DNA of 64,000 bases, from the NCBI GenBank assembly GCA_000729835.1, contig JFHB01000093.1:47759-111758 (forward strand). Direction: 5' to 3'. This stretch comes from Atkinsonella hypoxylon. Lineage: Eukaryota > Ascomycota > Sordariomycetes > Hypocreales > Clavicipitaceae. Positions 34,371-47,033 of this stretch are shown in pieces (the first letter of the stretch is position 1; each line of letters opens with the position of its first letter). The notes under the pieces were generated by a model that saw only the letters and a list, made by a program, of their open reading frames with translations, ran no database searches and was not told the DNA's origin. The position numbers were made by a program, and so were the translations under genes.

Positions 34371-37300
34371 TCTTTTGTTTTTAGTTAGAGGTAACTAAGT
34401 TATTATTAAAGTCTATATAAAATTTTACTGTACCTTTACTAAGCTTATTATTAAATTAAGTGTCTTTTTACTATAACTTAAATTAATCTAGTACCTCTAT
34501 ATTAAGAAAGTTTTTTAGTAGTTTCTATATAGACTAAATAAATTCTATTTACTTAATAAGCACTTAATAGTGTCTTTCTTAGCCTAAGGTATTTTTAGTT
34601 GCTAGAATTTTCTCTACTTTATATTCTTTAAGAGATAAGTTAGTATTTATTGTAGTTAGCTTAAGATTAAGCCTTAAGTCTATTAGCTACTAAAAAGGTA
34701 AGAGGTTTATTGCTGCTTACTTAATAAGGTTAATATAAAAAACTAAGTAAATTCCTAATAGAATATTTAACTTTATAGTTAAAGGTATTAGTATATCTAT
34801 AACTATATACTTTACTATAACTTAATTAAGCTTCTAACTTAAGTAGTTTATTTTAATATAATAGAGCGTTAGCTAAACTAAGTCTTTTACCTTATACTAT
34901 TCTACTAGCTTATAGCTTCTATTTAACTGCTTTTACTACCTTTATTAAGTAAAGTTAATTATAGCTTAAGCAATATTTATACCCTTCTATAGCTATTTAA
35001 GGAATACTAAAGCCTACCTCTTATATAAAACTTAAGACTTCTCTTTATCTATAAGCTTTTAGATAAAGTCTATATTATACCTATATATTGCCTAGTTTAA
35101 ACTTATACTAGTTACTAAGGAATTTCTATTATTAATAGCTAGCTAATATATAGAGAGATATTTAGGCTAGTTAAACTATAAAAAGGCAACTATAACCTAT
35201 AGAATTACTTACACTTTCTAATTAACTCTCTCTATTTTACTATTTATCTATAGATAATAAGATATAAATAGTAATTATTTAATTCTAATAAGGCAATAGA
35301 GAGTAGTTTAAAAGGTGCTTAATTAATTTAAACTATAGTTAAAGATAATTTATTTTAAGAACCTATAAAACTACTACTAATAATGCTTAAACTACTAAGT
35401 ATATTTCTTTACCTTTATAGAGGTTATTACTTTTAACTATATATACTTTAAAAGTTAATTAGTAATAACTATTAAGTAAAAGAGTATAGCTTAGTTTAGC
35501 GCTAGTAAATCTATTATAAAATCTATAGAGATCTATAACTAATACCTATTTAGCGCTAGAATAAGTTGTAAAAGGCCTTACTATAACCTTTTACTCTTCT
35601 AGCTACTATAATAGTAGTAGTTTTAAATGTACTAAGTAATATCTTAGGACAGCCTATTCTAGTAATAGTTATATATTAATGCCTAAAATATAGTATTTTA
35701 TCCTAAGTAGCTTAATATTAGCAACTTATATATTCTATATATTAGTATAGTAGTTAATAGCTTATACTTAAGGACTTAAAGGTAGCTTTAGTAAACTAAC
35801 GCTCTTTATATATTAAGGGTATAGTCTATAATTTATTCTTATATCTTTACCTTTAATAGAAACCTTCTTTTTCTCTTCTAAACTGCATTTAACCTTATTA
35901 AGTATACTAGGTTTTTCTATACTCTTTAGTTCTATAGGCTTTATAAGTATTTATTTAAGAATAGCGTTATTCTAGCTAGCACCTATAAAGCTATAGCTAG
36001 TTAACTTTCTAGCGTTACTTTACTAGCTATTTCTACTTTAATATTCTCTATAACCTCCTTCTTCTCCTTATCTCTATAGAGAGTGCTAAGGCAGCTAATA
36101 GAGAGAGGCTAAAGAACCTAGTCTATCTATAGTATTACTCTATCTTAATTCTACTTTTATTATAATAATGTATTTAGTTACTCTACTTATAGCTCTAAGC
36201 AGTATTATAAGTAGTAGTTAAAGAGAGAGAGAAGCTTTACTTACTTAGCTTAACGCTTAAAGATCTTTTATAAGAATATAAAGTATTCTAGATATTTATA
36301 GTCTATAAGGATTATAAAGGGATATACTACTCTCTATAACTTTACTGCTTAGACTTTAAGGTAAAATATTATTGCTAAAAGTTCCTTATTATAAATAGTA
36401 TAGTTACATTAAGCTAGAGATAATCTAGCTAAATAGTATACTATAAGCTGTAGTACACTAGCTTTATTATATTAGAATAAATAGCTACTAAAGGCCTCTC
36501 TTAAGTAATTAGCCTTTACTACTATATTCTTCTTAGGGTTCTATTAGGCTAAAACTAAGTATAAGGTAAAGGTCTCCTTAAGCTTTATAAATAACCTTTT
36601 ATATTTCTTTATTTATTAGAATAGAACTCTCTTTTTTATTAAGTTAACTAAGAGCTCTATAATATTTAAGAAATTTAATATAAAGTTACAGTAGAAGTTT
36701 ATAAATCTAAGGAAGCTTTATATCTTTTATAATCTAGTAAAAGCTTACTACTTCTAAATAGCTATAATCTTCTCTAAATTTAAGTATATCTCCTTTTCTA
36801 CTATAACTATAAAGCTAAGGTATTTAACTTTAGTTGTAGTAAAGCAGTATTTCTTAAGATCTAAGTGCAGCTTTACTAACTATAACTTTTCTAGGATTCT
36901 TTATACTTTATATATATAGTCTTTCCTAGAACCTCTAGTGTAAATAAGAACGTTATCTAGATAAGTAGTTATATAATCTCTAAGAGTATCTTTTAGTGCA
37001 CTATTAATATATTATTAAAATATAGCTAAAGCTCTTATTAATCTAAAGGGGTAAACTAGCTATTTAAAGAGGCTAAACTAGGTGTAAAACGCTGTAAGGT
37101 GCTCTTTACTGTTTACTATCTAAATTCTATAGAAAGCTAACTATATATTTAGTTTAGTAAACTAATATACCTTTAATAATAACTTAAGTGTCTCCTTTAT
37201 TAAGAGAAGTAGGTAATAGTTCTATTCTATAATCTTATTAAGGGCTTAATAATTAATATAGAATTACTATTCTTTACTTAGCTTTTAGCTAAAAGAATAG

Positions 37301-38100
37301 GTACTACTGCTAAAGAGAAGCTAGCTTAAATCTATTCTTTATTTATTAAGTTTATTATCTACCTTCTAATTTTTAATAAATAGTTCTATAGTATATTATA
37401 TAGTAGAGCTTACAGCAGTAACAGTAAGAAGCTATTTAGCTACTATTTTAGCTTAATATAGTAATCTAGCTTCTCTTTATACAGTAAAAGGCCTTAGGCT
37501 TTCTCTTCTTTAAAAAGATTATAAAAGTCCTTTAATTTAAGTAGTAATATTAGTAAATTAAGGCCTTCTAGGGATATTTATAATAACAATATAGAGGTAA
37601 TTTCCTAAAGGCTTATAGCAATAAAATATATAGTAACCTCTTAGCTCTTACTCTATTTTATTAAAGCGCTATAAACTACTATTAACATTAGTCTTATTAG
37701 GTCCTTAATGTTTTAAGCTTTTACTACTTAAATTATAAGGCTCTTAGCCTTACTTACTAATAAGCTCTAGCTAGTAGCGTTAAGGACAATTCTATTATAG
37801 GCTAACTATAGGCTTCTAAAGATATAATCTTAGGTTAAGCCTAGAATTATATAGGCTACTACTAGGAAGACCTAGCTATTAATATCTACTTATAAGCGAA
37901 CTAAAGAAGCAATTAAGGCGCTCCTTTAGTAGCTATTATAGAACTACTATTTAACCTTTACTACTATTTATACTGTTCTTTTATATAGCAATAGAACTTA
38001 CTTTAGGCTAAGGTATTACACTAAACTCTTACTTATTGCAGTAAAGTAGTTATACTTACTATCTATTTATATATTATAGAATAACAGTTAGTTAAAGAGT
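34371..38100 (-). pseudogene. pol: Chromo-1d pol, RIP-inactivated
   Basis: Minus-strand pol with chromodomain (about 34460-34610), integrase, RNase H, RT and protease region. The RT catalytic motif at 36952-36963 reads YLDN, with the first Asp retained, whereas copies a, b and c read YLNN. The 1-nt deletion of Chromo-1a is absent. In-frame TAA/TAG remain numerous. Confidence 0.85.
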
Positions 38101-38535
38101 ATAGAGATAAAGAATAGTAATATATCTATTTTCTTAGTTATCTCTCTATATTCTTCTTTTAGCTGCTTATTAAGTAGAGGTTATTATATTATTTATATTG
38201 CTTTTACCTCTATACTAAGCTTAAGGCTAAAGGTAAGCCTTTTCTTAACTTATTAGAGTTCTTCTTCTATATATTATTTATTACTGCTGCTTATACATTA
38301 GTTAACTCTAGCTTATATTCTGCTAGCTACTATTTATATCCTTAAATATAGTATTAGAATAACTTACACTAAAGGTATTACCTCTTTTAGCAGCGTTTTT
38401 TAAGTTTAGCCTTAAATATCTACTTTACTTATAGAGTATTCTTATTTAGTTATTTTACTCTAGATTTCTTTACGCTCTCTTTCTATCTCTATTAGGTTTC
38501 TATAGCGTTAACTTTAGTTATTTTAGTGTTACTAG
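38101..38535 (-). pseudogene. gag: Chromo-1d gag, C-terminal part
   Basis: Homologous to the zinc-knuckle end of gag; the knuckle region lies near 38345-38395 on the minus strand. It is separated from the rest of gag by the solo LTR. The left limit is approximate. Confidence 0.7.
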
Positions 38536-39228
38536 TATTGAAAATAATAGGGATTACAGGACTAGATATCTAAGAGGGTAGTGGTCTCTTAGATTTAGCA
38601 CCTGTAATTGCTCCTAGCAATTATCACGTAGTGGAAGCAGCAGCGGCCTAAATCAAGCTGTAGTGTATAGTATAGATCACGTAGAAGCAACAGATAACTG
38701 TAATAGTAGTATCTTTATATTAAGAGCGCTGTAACGAACAGTAAGGGTAGAATCTCAAATCTTTCTAGTCCCTTATAGACCCTCTAACTATATCGGCGGG
38801 CCGTGGTCGCTAGAAGGGGCTTATAGGCTACTTTATAATTTCCGCAAAAAGATTTACTATATAAAAACAAAAAAATCAACTTACAGCTATATAAACAAGA
38901 CGCCTATATATATAATTTAATAAATTCCACTAATAATAAGCAACCCTTATAAGCAACTCTATCCAATAATTATACTATTAGATAGCCCTAATTCTTAGCT
39001 TTTAAATAGTATACTTCTTGAATTTCTACTATTGCTAGTTGTAGAGAAAATCGCAGTTAAAGTTAACTATAGGTTAGGCAACTTTGCCTTAGTCGATTCT
39101 AGATGTTTTGCATCTAGTAACAGCGATATCTCTACCAAAAATCAACGTAACAAGACCTAATGAGGGTCACGTGATAGAGCAACTAGTAGGCATAAAAATA
39201 GGCTATACAGGGTAGCTTATTTTTAACA
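38536..39228 (-). repeat. Solo Copia-1 LTR in Chromo-1d gag
   Basis: A 693-bp Copia-1 LTR in reverse orientation, from TATTGAAAAT to ATTTTTAACA, flanked by ACTAG (38531-38535) and ACTAT (39229-39233), a duplication with one mismatch. No internal Copia sequence remains. It keeps less mutated motifs such as CGGCGGGCCGTGGTCGC (about 38794-38811) and CACGTGATAGAGC. Confidence 0.9.
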
Positions 39229-40050
39229 ACTATTCTAGGGCTCTTTAGAGCTAAGGCTGCATTTTAGCTACTGTTATTCCTTAATGCAATATAACTTAAG
39301 GTTTAGTGTAATACTATAGTAGCACTCTACTACTTAAAGGTAGTTATAATAAAGAATATCTCTTTTTACACTATAATCCTTTATTTCCTTATTAAGTGCT
39401 ATTTATAACTTAGCTAACTTTACGCTATTATTCTAGTTAGCCCCTTCTACTAGTGTAATTTTCTCCTTAAAATAAATATAGAATTCTATAAACTATTTAT
39501 TATTACTCTATTAAAGCTAATTAAGCTTAATTAAAGCCTAGTTCTATTAGTAAGGATCTATAAAGACTAATTTTAAGTAATTAAGGAACCTCTATATATT
39601 ATATTCCTTTACTTTACCTACTTTATAATAGGCAGCTACTCTTTACTAAACCTTAGGCAATAAGCTTTAGTATAAGTAGTACTACTAGTTCTATATTATG
39701 CTTATAAAGGCGCTATTAGCCTAGAGCTTTTAGGTAATTACTATTTATTAGGCCTAAAAGCTCTATTTATTTCTATTGTAAGGGTTTACTATAGGTAGAG
39801 GCTTCTATTTAGGTTTCTCTAGCTGCTAGCCTACTATAGCTTAAAGCTACTTCTCTTTCTATATATAGTTTATTATAAAGCGTTATAGTTTCTTTATCTA
39901 TAGAGATTAGCTCTTAACTAATTTATAAAGTACTGCAATTTCTACTACTTTTTAGCTAATTTCTACTGTGTTTTCCTCTACCTCTTTATAGAGATTAAAA
40001 GAGTGCTTAAGCTAACTAGCTAAGCTCTTATTGCTATAACTAAATAACAT
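39229..40050 (-). pseudogene. gag: Chromo-1d gag, N-terminal part
   Basis: ATG intact at 40050-40048; homologous to Chromo-1a from 2098. The frame is broken only at expected Gln/Trp codons. The region between this ATG and the LTR (40051-40089) holds the primer-site match AATAATTATAGTA. Confidence 0.8.
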
Positions 40051-40089
40051 TATTCTTACTAGTGTTCTATCTATAGAATAATTATAGTA

Positions 40090-40412
40090 TATAATAGACT
40101 AACCTAGTAGCTACTGCTAACTAGCGTCTATAATAAGAACTATAATTATAGAGAGAAAAGGAGAAAGAGAGAAGGAACTAAAAGCCTCTCTATACCCTTA
40201 TACTATATATTTAAGAGTAGGTCTATCCCCTTAGGAGCCCCTTTTAGTATATACTCTATAGCTAAGGTTCTCTCTCTAAGGCCTAGTGAAGCCTAGCTAA
40301 CCCCTAGATAAATGCAGCTTACTTCTATCCCTTTACCTATATAGATCTCTATCCCTCTCCTGCTGTCCTCCCTCTACTAAAAGACCTAAGCCTAAGGCTT
40401 AAGTCTATAACA
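40090..40412 (-). repeat. Chromo-1d 5' LTR (323 bp)
   Basis: Plus-strand reading TATAATAGACTAACC to GTCTATAACA, followed by ATAAT. The inner (left) part is RIP-mutated; the outer (right) part keeps CCCTCTCCTGCTGTCCTCCC. Confidence 0.93.
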
Positions 40413-41037
40413 ATAATCCTAGTATAGCTAGTACTTTAGTAGATTTAGAACAAGCTATTATCCTTATAATTATAAGAGATAGTTGCTAATCTAGACCTTA
40501 AGCTGCTATAAGCTGGCATAAGTCCCCTGTAGATGCCTATAACGTTCTAGTTAGGCAATATTCGCAGAGTGCTGAAATACAACGTAGTACGCTATATGCT
40601 AGTTATTACAACTTATCGTTTTTAAACTATAAGGGATCTTTAGAGGCCTTTAATGCTGAATTTAATAATTTACTAGCTAGATTATAGCTCTATAGTATAG
40701 CTATTAATCCTATTAACTAGGTAAATTATTATATTAATGCTTTAAAGAAGATCTTCCCTAGCTAGGCTAAAAGGCAGCGATATTCTATTAGAGCTGCTAG
40801 AGCATAAGGTCTATCTATAAAAATGCTGAATTTACAGTTCCTTATAGCTGATTTATTAGAAGAATAAAGAGATAAAAGCTTCTCTATATCTAAAGCTCTT
40901 AGTTATAAAGCTTCTAACTCTAATGGTTCTAATAATAATAATAAAGCTAACTAAGGAAAGAATCCTCCTAATTAGAAGAAGAATTCTAATTCTAATTCTA
41001 ATAATTCTAATGCCTCTAAAGATATAGATAAAGCCTT
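40413..41037 (+). pseudogene. Copia-1b gag, part 2
   Basis: Continues Gag after Chromo-1d. It has mostly open stretches with TAA/TAG at Gln/Trp positions and runs to GCCTT (41033-41037), the target duplication of Copia-2a. The C-terminal part is rich in Ser, Asn and Lys. Confidence 0.82.
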
Positions 41038-41352
41038 TGTTGGAATCGTTATGACTCCATCGTGCGATTCCGGCACCTGCGCGGGTAGATACAACCGCTG
41101 ATTAGTTGCATCCGCACACTAGTCCCCACTTACATCGGGGTTGCTAATACCCCTTAATTCCCCCTTAACACAACACTATACCTAAGGTATATAAGGCATC
41201 TAACGGGGTATATAATGTAGCCTCTTTTGCTAGTTAGATATAACTCCTAGATAACTAAATTTAAACCTCTTTAATGTAAATACTAGTGCACTAGTGAACT
41301 AGTTATAGAACTAACTTAAAGGAGTATAAATTAAACCCTTAGTCTATTAACA
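41038..41352 (+). repeat. Copia-2a 5' LTR (315 bp)
   Basis: Starts TGTTGGAATCGTTATGACTC and ends CTATTAACA. The first half keeps CGATTCCGGCACCTGCGCGG; the second half is RIP-mutated (GAACTAGTTATAGAACTAAC against GAACTGGTCATAGGACCGAC in the 3' LTR). Confidence 0.92.
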
Positions 41353-43500
41353 CTAATTAGTAGTTGCTTAACTAGAAGTCTTTAGTACAACTAAAGAGAT
41401 TAGTACAACTAACTATAGATTAGCTAGATTTAGTAAGAAGAGACGTAATACTGTTAGCTAGAACCCTTAGCAGCTAATGTAACTAGTAAAGCGTGCTAAA
41501 GGAAGGGATATCTTTACAATTGCTTAGTTACTAAGTTATATTTACTTATAATAACGTTTTAGTTTAACTAATTATTAATATTAAACTCCTAAGGAATTAA
41601 ATTACTAACTAGAACCTTTAGCAGCTAATGCTATAGAATTTAACTCCCTTAACTATCTTAGAACTTAGCTAAAAGCTAGCTAAATCCCTCTATCTTTATA
41701 CTAATTCTATTATATCTACTTTCTCTTTCTATACTACTTAATCTTATCTAATATAATAAGTTTATAATAACTTTAGGTAAATTTATAAGAATTTAAGTAA
41801 TAACTATAACTTAATAAGCTTTTAGAATAACTTTAAAAGTATTAAAAACTTCTATTAATAGATTAGAACTTAATATATAAAATTAACCTAGAAACTACTA
41901 CTACTACTAATCTAAACAATAGAATTACCTTTATAATTAACCTTTATAAAGATTAAAGATTTAGAGATTAAAAACAATAAAAGAACTTTAAATTTAACTT
42001 CTATAACTAAAATAAAGACCTATTTTAAAGAGCTTCTACTCTAATTATTAAAGCGTTATACAATTTACTATATAAATATAGAGTTTATATAGGCAGAAGC
42101 AGCAGCTAAATTGCTAATTCCCTTAAAAGAGTACTATAGAAAGAGGAACAATCTATATAGCTAGAAGAAGAGATTAATAAATAAGTAGCATTAGGTAAAT
42201 TCTACTTAAATCTACACCTAAATATAGAACCTATATCTACAGTAAAGAAGCCTTAATCTTCTTTATAGAACCCTTCTTCTATACCTTTAGCACTCTCTCT
42301 ATTACTTTTGTTAAGCGTACCTAGCAATCTAATAGGTATATTAGTAAAAATACTACCTCCTCTCTCTTTACTATAGAATATAAGATTTCTTCTGCTTTTA
42401 GTAGTATAACTGTTACTTCCTTCTATAATAGATTCTTTCTAGACTAATATAAAGAAAGTCCTTAACCTTATAAAGATCTATAAAGAAAGCAATAAATATA
42501 GCAGCAATATATTCGATTTTATTATACTAAAAGTAGTTATCCTTAAAGACCTATACTAACAACTTAATTTCTTAGAACTAGCAATAATAAAGGTATTTCT
42601 AGTAATGCTAATAGGTAAAGTATATAAATTCTACCTTACAATAATTGCAATAAATATAAGAATAAATTACACCTTTAACTAAATAGTTAAAATTGTTAAA
42701 TAACACTTTAAGACTCTAACTAATAAGCAGTTCTATTGTTAAAGATAGAATAGTATTATATTGCACAATATAATTGCTAAGAACCCTAATAAATCTATAC
42801 TTAACTGCTTTAATATAATAATCTAGAACCTTTAAGACATCTATAACAGCCTTTTTAACCCTTTTATAGATAATTCTAAACTTATTAAATAGACTCTTTA
42901 AGCAGTTAAAGGTATTCTTAAATATAGCTAAGCTAAATTTACAACTAACGCAATATTCTAAGAGCTTATTAGTAACCTATAAAAGTTAATTAGTATTGCA
43001 GAAGCACAGAAGGAAATTAGCTAATTCTATATTAAATTTAACTAACTTAATATTAATAACGAAGCTCTCTATATAGACTGTTAATATTAACGTTTAAGAG
43101 ACTCTAGCTGTAGCAGAAGTAAGACCTAAAAATAACGCTACTTTATCTATAGAAAAGAAGGATATTAGTTAATAAAGTATAGCAAAAAAGAGCGTTAAGA
43201 AGCACAGTAAAGATAGTAGAACAATAAGAAGTATAGAACCTCTTCTTTAAACAGTAAATTTAGAGCTTATCTATAGGCTTATAAAGGATTAAATAAACCT
43301 ATATAGAATAACAGTTTTAATAATGCTTAAAATGTAAGTAAGGTATTTATTAAAGAATCTAATATAGCTAATAAAGGAAAAGCTTCTTAGCTAATAATTA
43401 TATAATTCTTTACTAATGCTGTAACTACAAACAATAAAGCTATCTTCTAGAACCTTAAGGAAGAAGCCTACTAGTATACTCTATATAAAGAAGACCTATT
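41353..43500 (+). pseudogene. Copia-2a leader and gag, RIP-inactivated
   Basis: Very AT-rich, with frames that can be followed only in parts, so I cannot place the start codon. The best landmark is at 43139-43150, where RYFIYRKEGY is followed by KYSKKER. This fits the knuckle pattern C-x2-C-G-K-E-G-C-W-S-x-x-H of fungal Copia Gag proteins with every Cys changed to Tyr (TGC/TGT to TAC/TAT) and His to Tyr. The assignment as gag rests on this motif and on position before protease. Confidence 0.6.
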
Positions 43501-46500
43501 TACAGAAGATTAATTAAATTCTATAGATCCCTTATTATATTTATTATCTTATATATTAGAAGAACGTTATTCTAGTAAGATATTTAGAGGCATTTTACCT
43601 AACACTAGAGCAGCAGGTGTATTAACAGCTAGAATTAACTAAGTATAAGCACTAGTAAAGAAAATGCCTTTATTAAAGATAAATCTATCTAATTAACACT
43701 ATATAATTACATTTAGCGCAGAATTAGCAACTTTAATAGGCTTTATTATAGTTTTAATAGTCTTTAGCCTAATTACATTCTATATAATTAATATAAGCAC
43801 TCTATTCCTATACAGCATTAATAATATAGATAAGATATATATAAAGCTTAACAACCTTAAAAACATATTAATTTAAGGCAATTAAAAGGTTCCTATTATC
43901 TAGAAATAGAGACATCTATAGTAGACTTTAGAAGCTATAGAAGCAGCTGCATTCTTCTTGTTAGAAAAGTAAATCTATTAGCTTTATTGTTAATTTAAAT
44001 ATCCCTCTATACAACAATTAACGAAGATTCTATAACGTATAGGAGAAGATATTAGTAATAATAACGCTATTAACAGAATTATATAAGTCTGCTACTACTG
44101 CTAACTTAACGGTAAATTACCTAGTTAATTCCAATTTACGTTAAAAGATAACTATAACTTTAACTACAAAATTATTGTTAATATTATACATCTAAACAGC
44201 AGCTCTATTCTTTACATTATAGATTCTGCAACCTTATTCTAGGCAGCCTACTTTCTAGAACCCTAAAAGCAGAAAGCATAAAATATCTAGAATGTATTAA
44301 AAGAATACTAGATTAATACCTATCTAGGCTCTTCTAACTAGATAGTTTACAATACTAGAAAGAACTTTATATCTACTAAATTCTACTATTATACATAAAT
44401 GTTATCCGTTAATGTTAATAAAGTTCCTATTAAAGCCTATAATAGTATTAGTAAAGTTAAACAGTACTATAGCCTATTATAAAGAGCTTACAACATTATT
44501 AACAATAAATTAAGCACTAATACTAGTATTATAAAGGATTAAAAGCTTTAAATAGCTATTAAAGCTGTTAATAATTCTGCTAAACCTAATAGTTTTATGC
44601 CTATATTATTAGTCTTTAGTTCCTACCTCTATATAACAAATAATTTACCTTTAAGCCTTTCTATAATATAATAAGCTTTAATTCTACGTAAAGCTACTAA
44701 TAAAGCCTAAAAGTGCCTAGTATAAAGACAAATTCACAATGCTCTTGCCTCCTACAACAGCCTAAATATAACACCTATATATTTACTGCCTCTACAGTTA
44801 GAAGTGTATATATAGCGTAAAAAAGAAGGCTAGTAAGGCCCCTATAAGCTGCTTACTATAGATAGTAAAGAATGCACTATATAAATGCCTTATAGCTCTA
44901 TTTATTTTTATATAACTATTGTAAAACCCTACTACTATAATAACAATAAATCTAATAATTATTCTGCTGTTTCTAATGTTATACCTAATAAAAGTAATAT
45001 AGAATCTCTACCTAAAAGCAATTCTATTCTACTAAAGAAGAAAGAAAGACCTCTAAAGGCAAAATAACTAATTAATCTAAACCTAATATAAAAAAGAGGT
45101 TCTAAAAGACTAAGAAAGAACCCTCTTCCTATTCTAATTAATTCTATATAAAATTCCTCTACTTCTAACAATAGACTAAATAGATATATTACTGTTTCTA
45201 GCCTAACTGCTAGTAGTCCTTATAATTCTAATCCTAGTAGTAATATTAATTCTACTTATATATTACTGTATAAATCTAGCAATAAAATTTTCCTTTTTGC
45301 AAAAGAAACAGTAAACTATAACTTAGCTATATAACTAAGGAAAGACAATAAGATTATAGCAAAAGGTGCTCTATTTAAGGCATTTAACTAAGCTAAAATT
45401 AACGCACTATTAGCTAGAGATATCTTCTAATTCGTTAAATTTAACCCTACTATATACAACAACTATATCTTTAAATCTTATATAGTTTAAGAAGTTAAAG
45501 GAAAAGGAACTATATTACTATATAAGAAGTTAAGACTAGTTATCTAAGAATATAATAACAGCAATAAATTGTTAATTTTAACGTAATCCCTAATAATTTA
45601 ACAAGCTAGTTAACGCTTAATTATAGCACTAGCTCTATCTCTCTAAAAATGCAATATTGTCTTATAGATCTATAATATTATATAGGCTTATATACAATCT
45701 AACACTAATTTAAATAGATTAATTATTACATAACTTCCTAACTAAATTAAACACCTATATCTTTACAATACAGTAATAGAAGTAATTAAGCCTCTATATA
45801 GAATCGCTAAAGTAGGTATACATTAGTAGTCTATATACTTCTGCTACTACTGTAATAATTTAAGTATAGTTATATTAATATATAACCTCTACTTACTAAT
45901 ATTAAATAATAAGAATTACTTTAGAATTATTAGAATGCAGACTAATAATACACTAGAACTAAGCAATAAAACCTTCTTTAACTATAAGGAATCTAAACTA
46001 TAGAAAGCTAATTTTACTATAAAGCTAAAGTAGAGCCTAATAGCAGAAACGCTACTAATTTTTAATAGATATATATTAACTAAATCTAATAACAGTACTT
46101 TAACTCTTCACTAGAAAGGTTAAAGCAAGAGGATTTAACCTGTTAATACTACTAGTGTTAATATAGATTTAACAAAACAATAGTACGTTAAGCAATAAGC
46201 CTATAGGGCGTATATTGCTATAATTTGTTAACTAGAAGCTGTATTTAACCTTTCTGTTGCTGCACAACAGCAAGATATTACAATTAACGATATTAAGCGG
46301 CTAAATAAGAGGCTTTAATAGTAGATTAACAACTAGATCTATAGATTACAATATATCCTAATAGACCTTCCCTCTACTAAATTATATATATTTATTAATA
46401 GATCCTTTATAAATAATAAAGATTTAAGCTTCTAGATAGAATATATAATTATTATAGGCAATAAAGGAGCTTGTAAAGAGAACGCTAAATTTATAATAAA

Positions 46501-46930
46501 AGGCAATATTATTATGTATAGCTCCGTTAAAAGCAAGAGAGTTATAAGGAGCGCGCTTGCATTAGAACTATACAGTATAGTGTAAAGCGTAAATATATTG
46601 CATGCTATTAGCACTACATTAAATATAGTAATAAAGCAGCTATAGATACTGCTAATTCTACTAATAGTCTATATAGATTTATTCTTGTTATATAAATGCT
46701 TTATAAAGCTCAGCACAATAAAGGAAAAGAGATTAATAATTAACATTATAGCGCTACATTAATTATACAAAAGGCGCAAAATTAACGAGATCTATTAGAT
46801 TAACAGTAAAGATAATATCGCTAATTTAATAATAAAAGTAATGCTAAATAAGACTCTTAAATCCTTTATTAACAACAATAAGGCTAATATATAGGTAGAA
46901 GGCTAGGTAAAGAGACCTGCAAATTAATGC
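43501..46930 (+). pseudogene. Copia-2a pol (protease, integrase, RT, RNase H), RIP-inactivated
   Basis: Protease: RGILPNTRAAGV near 43590-43625, where Asp-Thr-Gly has become Asn-Thr-Arg. Integrase (about 43980-44600): the HHCC finger ends in CYYC (about 44090) and the catalytic triad positions read Asn (NIIHLN), Asn (YNTRKNF) and Lys (SKVKQYY) instead of Asp, Asp and Glu. It is followed by GPYKLLTID and VKPYYY of the fungal Copia integrase C-terminal region. RT (about 45280-46200): the active site at about 45935-45949 reads RMQTNNT where GMQTDDT is expected. RNase H (about 46390-46900): FINRSFINNK, SSVKSKRV and IVYIDLFLLY. All four enzymes have lost catalytic residues in addition to in-frame stops. 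Confidence 0.83.
44885..45067 (+). pseudogene. Open in-frame remnant between integrase and RT of Copia-2a (60 codons)
   Basis: In the frame of the upstream GPYKLLTID segment and containing MPYSSIYF and VKPYYY, the end of the integrase C-terminal region, followed by an Asn/Ser/Lys-rich linker. The homologous stretch in Copia-2b is 61563-61745 on the minus strand. It is an internal polyprotein fragment. Confidence 0.7.
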
Positions 46931-47033
46931 AGAAGGATATTGAATTTGTTGTTACTTATTCCTTTAATCTATTTTGTTATTACTATAACTGTTAGAGTTA
47001 CTCTACTAGCACAATAAAAAGAGAGACTGCTAG

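Larger units (their letters stand above)
31628..40412 (-). mobile_element. Chromo-1d, complete minus-strand chromovirus inside Copia-1b gag
   Basis: Flanked by ATAAT (31623-31627, 40413-40417). The span is 8,785 bp; without the solo Copia-1 LTR and one duplication copy it is about 8,087 bp. The outer LTR ends are strikingly well preserved (TGTAATGGACTGACC on the left; CTCCTGCTGTCCTCCC on the right), while the inner ends are mutated. The RT catalytic motif retains one Asp. It is therefore among the less decayed Chromo-1 copies here. Confidence 0.93.

Noticed and set aside
44959..45171. Minus-strand 70-codon open stretch, and its counterpart at 61459-61671 (plus)
   Set aside because: Antisense to the integrase-RT linker of Copia-2; the sense frame connects GPYKLLTID to VKPYYY.
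46432..46614. Minus-strand hydrophobic open stretch, and its counterpart at 59884-60159 (plus), resembling a small membrane protein
   Set aside because: Antisense to Copia-2 RNase H, which reads clearly on the sense strand. The hydrophobic look comes from AT-rich antisense codons.
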